Assembly (NCBI GenBank): GCA_019510125.1
Contig: JAEKKX010000004.1
Span: 124,001-188,000 of the forward strand
DNA: 64,000 bases
Direction of reading: 5' to 3'
From: Lysobacterales bacterium
GTDB taxonomy: Bacteria; Pseudomonadota; Gammaproteobacteria; Xanthomonadales; Xanthomonadaceae
The notes beneath the pieces are model-generated. The model was not told the origin of the DNA, ran no database searches, and saw only the letters and a list, made by a program, of their open reading frames with translations. Shown here one piece after another: positions 62,461 through 64,000 of the stretch. Made by a program: the position numbers and the translations under genes. Position 1 is the first letter of the stretch. Each line of letters starts with the position of its first letter.

Positions 62461-63018
62461 TCAGCGGACCGGACCGCTCACCACCAGCGCTTCGAGGTCG
62501 TAGCCCATCGCCTCGGCCTGCGCCTTCAGCGCCTCGAAGCGCGCGCGCTCCATCTCCGGCGTGCGCGACAGGATCCACAGGTAGTCGCGCCCGGGCTCGC
62601 CGACCATCGCCCACTGGTAGTCCGGGTCCAGCGCGATCACCCAGTAGTCGGCCCAGGTCAGCGGCAGCCAGGACAGCCAGTCCGGCGCGAACCGCACCTG
62701 CAGCCGGCCGGGATGGTCGGGGTCGCGGCGGGCCACGCCGTTCGCTTCCAGGGTTTCGCCGTCCCCGGTCGCGCAGCGGTTGGCGACCCCGACCAGATCG
62801 TCGTCGCGGAGCGTGTACTGGGCGATGACATCGCCGGTGCACTTGCGCTGGAAGAACATCGGCAGCCGGGCGATCTCGTGCCACTCGCCGGCGTAGCGGG
62901 TGATGTCCAGGGTCTCGACCGAGGTGACTTCGGCCGGTCCGGCCGCCTGCGCGGCGGCGGTGGCCAGGGACAGCCCGGCGCCGAGGAGGAGCAGGATCGA
63001 GCGGCTGAAGCGTCCCAT
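62461..63018 (-). CDS. Lipocalin family protein (Blc-like)
   Basis: 185 aa with a signal peptide (SRSILLLLGAGLSLATAAAQA) lacking a lipobox Cys, unlike E. coli Blc. The lipocalin signature is clear: RYAGEWHEIARLPMFFQRKC (GxW) and VIALDPDYQWAMVGEPGRDYLWILSRTP. Periplasmic binding of lipids or other hydrophobic ligands is the usual role. Same strand as its neighbours, 81 bp from the LEA gene. Confidence 0.9.
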   Translation of the reverse strand: MGRFSRSILLLLGAGLSLATAAAQAAGPAEVTSVETLDITRYAGEWHEIARLPMFFQRKCTGDVIAQYTLRDDDLVGVANRCATGDGETLEANGVARRDPDHPGRLQVRFAPDWLSWLPLTWADYWVIALDPDYQWAMVGEPGRDYLWILSRTPEMERARFEALKAQAEAMGYDLEALVVSGPVR

Positions 63019-63162
63019 GACGGCCTCCGGGCGGGCCGCGGCGGCGCGGCGGCCCGATCTTAGCGCAAGGGCGACGGTGGCCGCGTCCTGCCGGGCGTCG
63101 CGCAGGCCCGGCATCGTCCCGGTCGTGGCCGCCTGCGTCGGCGGCGGGCGCCGCCGGCGATC

Positions 63163-64000
<838 letters not shown>

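Overview
The window comes from a GC-rich gammaproteobacterium, most likely Lysobacteraceae/Xanthomonadaceae (Lysobacter or Luteimonas type). This rests on the CopL–CopA copper pair, a dxs whose N-terminus matches Xanthomonas dxs as I remember it, an sX13-like small RNA candidate and the overall codon use. No species can be assigned from the sequence alone.

Layout. (1) 1-1631, minus: the end of a copper-resistance locus (copA partial, copL). (2) 2003-9572, plus: an accessory island. It has two small orphan ORFs, a tightly overlapped four-gene serine-recombinase operon (small protein, DUF2924, recombinase, HTH protein) and a complete type II CBASS anti-phage operon (patatin CapV, CD-NTase, E1/E2 Cap2, JAMM Cap3). 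(3) 9573-10635: no gene, but a strong candidate structured small RNA with three hairpins and a terminator, and a sigma28-like promoter. (4) 10636-32141, plus: one continuous run of 28 genes. Three leading genes are of unknown or TPR type. They are followed by a nearly complete flagellar export apparatus, rod, hook and ring set (fliQ-fliR-flhB-flhA-flgF-flgG-flgA-flgH-flgI-flgB-flgC-fliE-fliF-fliG-like-fliH-fliI-fliJ-fliK-like-flgD-flgE-fliM-like-fliN-fliO-fliP-fliA). (5) 32311-49895: a giant YD-repeat (RHS-like) polymorphic toxin of about 5,738 aa with a short overlapping zinc-ribbon protein that is probably its immunity protein. (6) 50186-50480: a decayed insertion-sequence transposase. (7) 50722-54469, minus: a Ser/Thr kinase-TPR protein, a soluble histidine kinase and a NarL-type response regulator, translationally chained. 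(8) 54728-64000: housekeeping and miscellaneous genes (TraB/GumN-like, dxs, a proline-rich unknown, an HNH endonuclease, an acyl-CoA dehydrogenase, a LEA-type lipoprotein, a lipocalin, a partial cation/proton antiporter).

How the parts may work together. The flagellar-type cluster lacks flagellin, cap, hook-filament junction, stator and chemotaxis genes. Its FliG-like protein is only 161 aa, FliM has lost the CheY-binding N-terminus and FlgH has no lipidation cysteine. It looks like a filament-less, non-rotating hook-basal-body secretion machine. It encodes its own FliA sigma factor. The giant toxin gene directly after fliA has a TAAA-N15-GCGGATGA promoter, and the same CATTGsCCCTAAAC context recurs upstream of the secretion operon. 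I infer that FliA co-regulates machine and cargo and that the giant YD protein, which has no Sec signal, is a substrate. I recall reports of flagellar-type T3SS genes retained in non-flagellated Lysobacter, so the machine class may not be new. The promoter link, the toxin architecture and the predicted clan-CD peptidase tip are the parts most worth testing.
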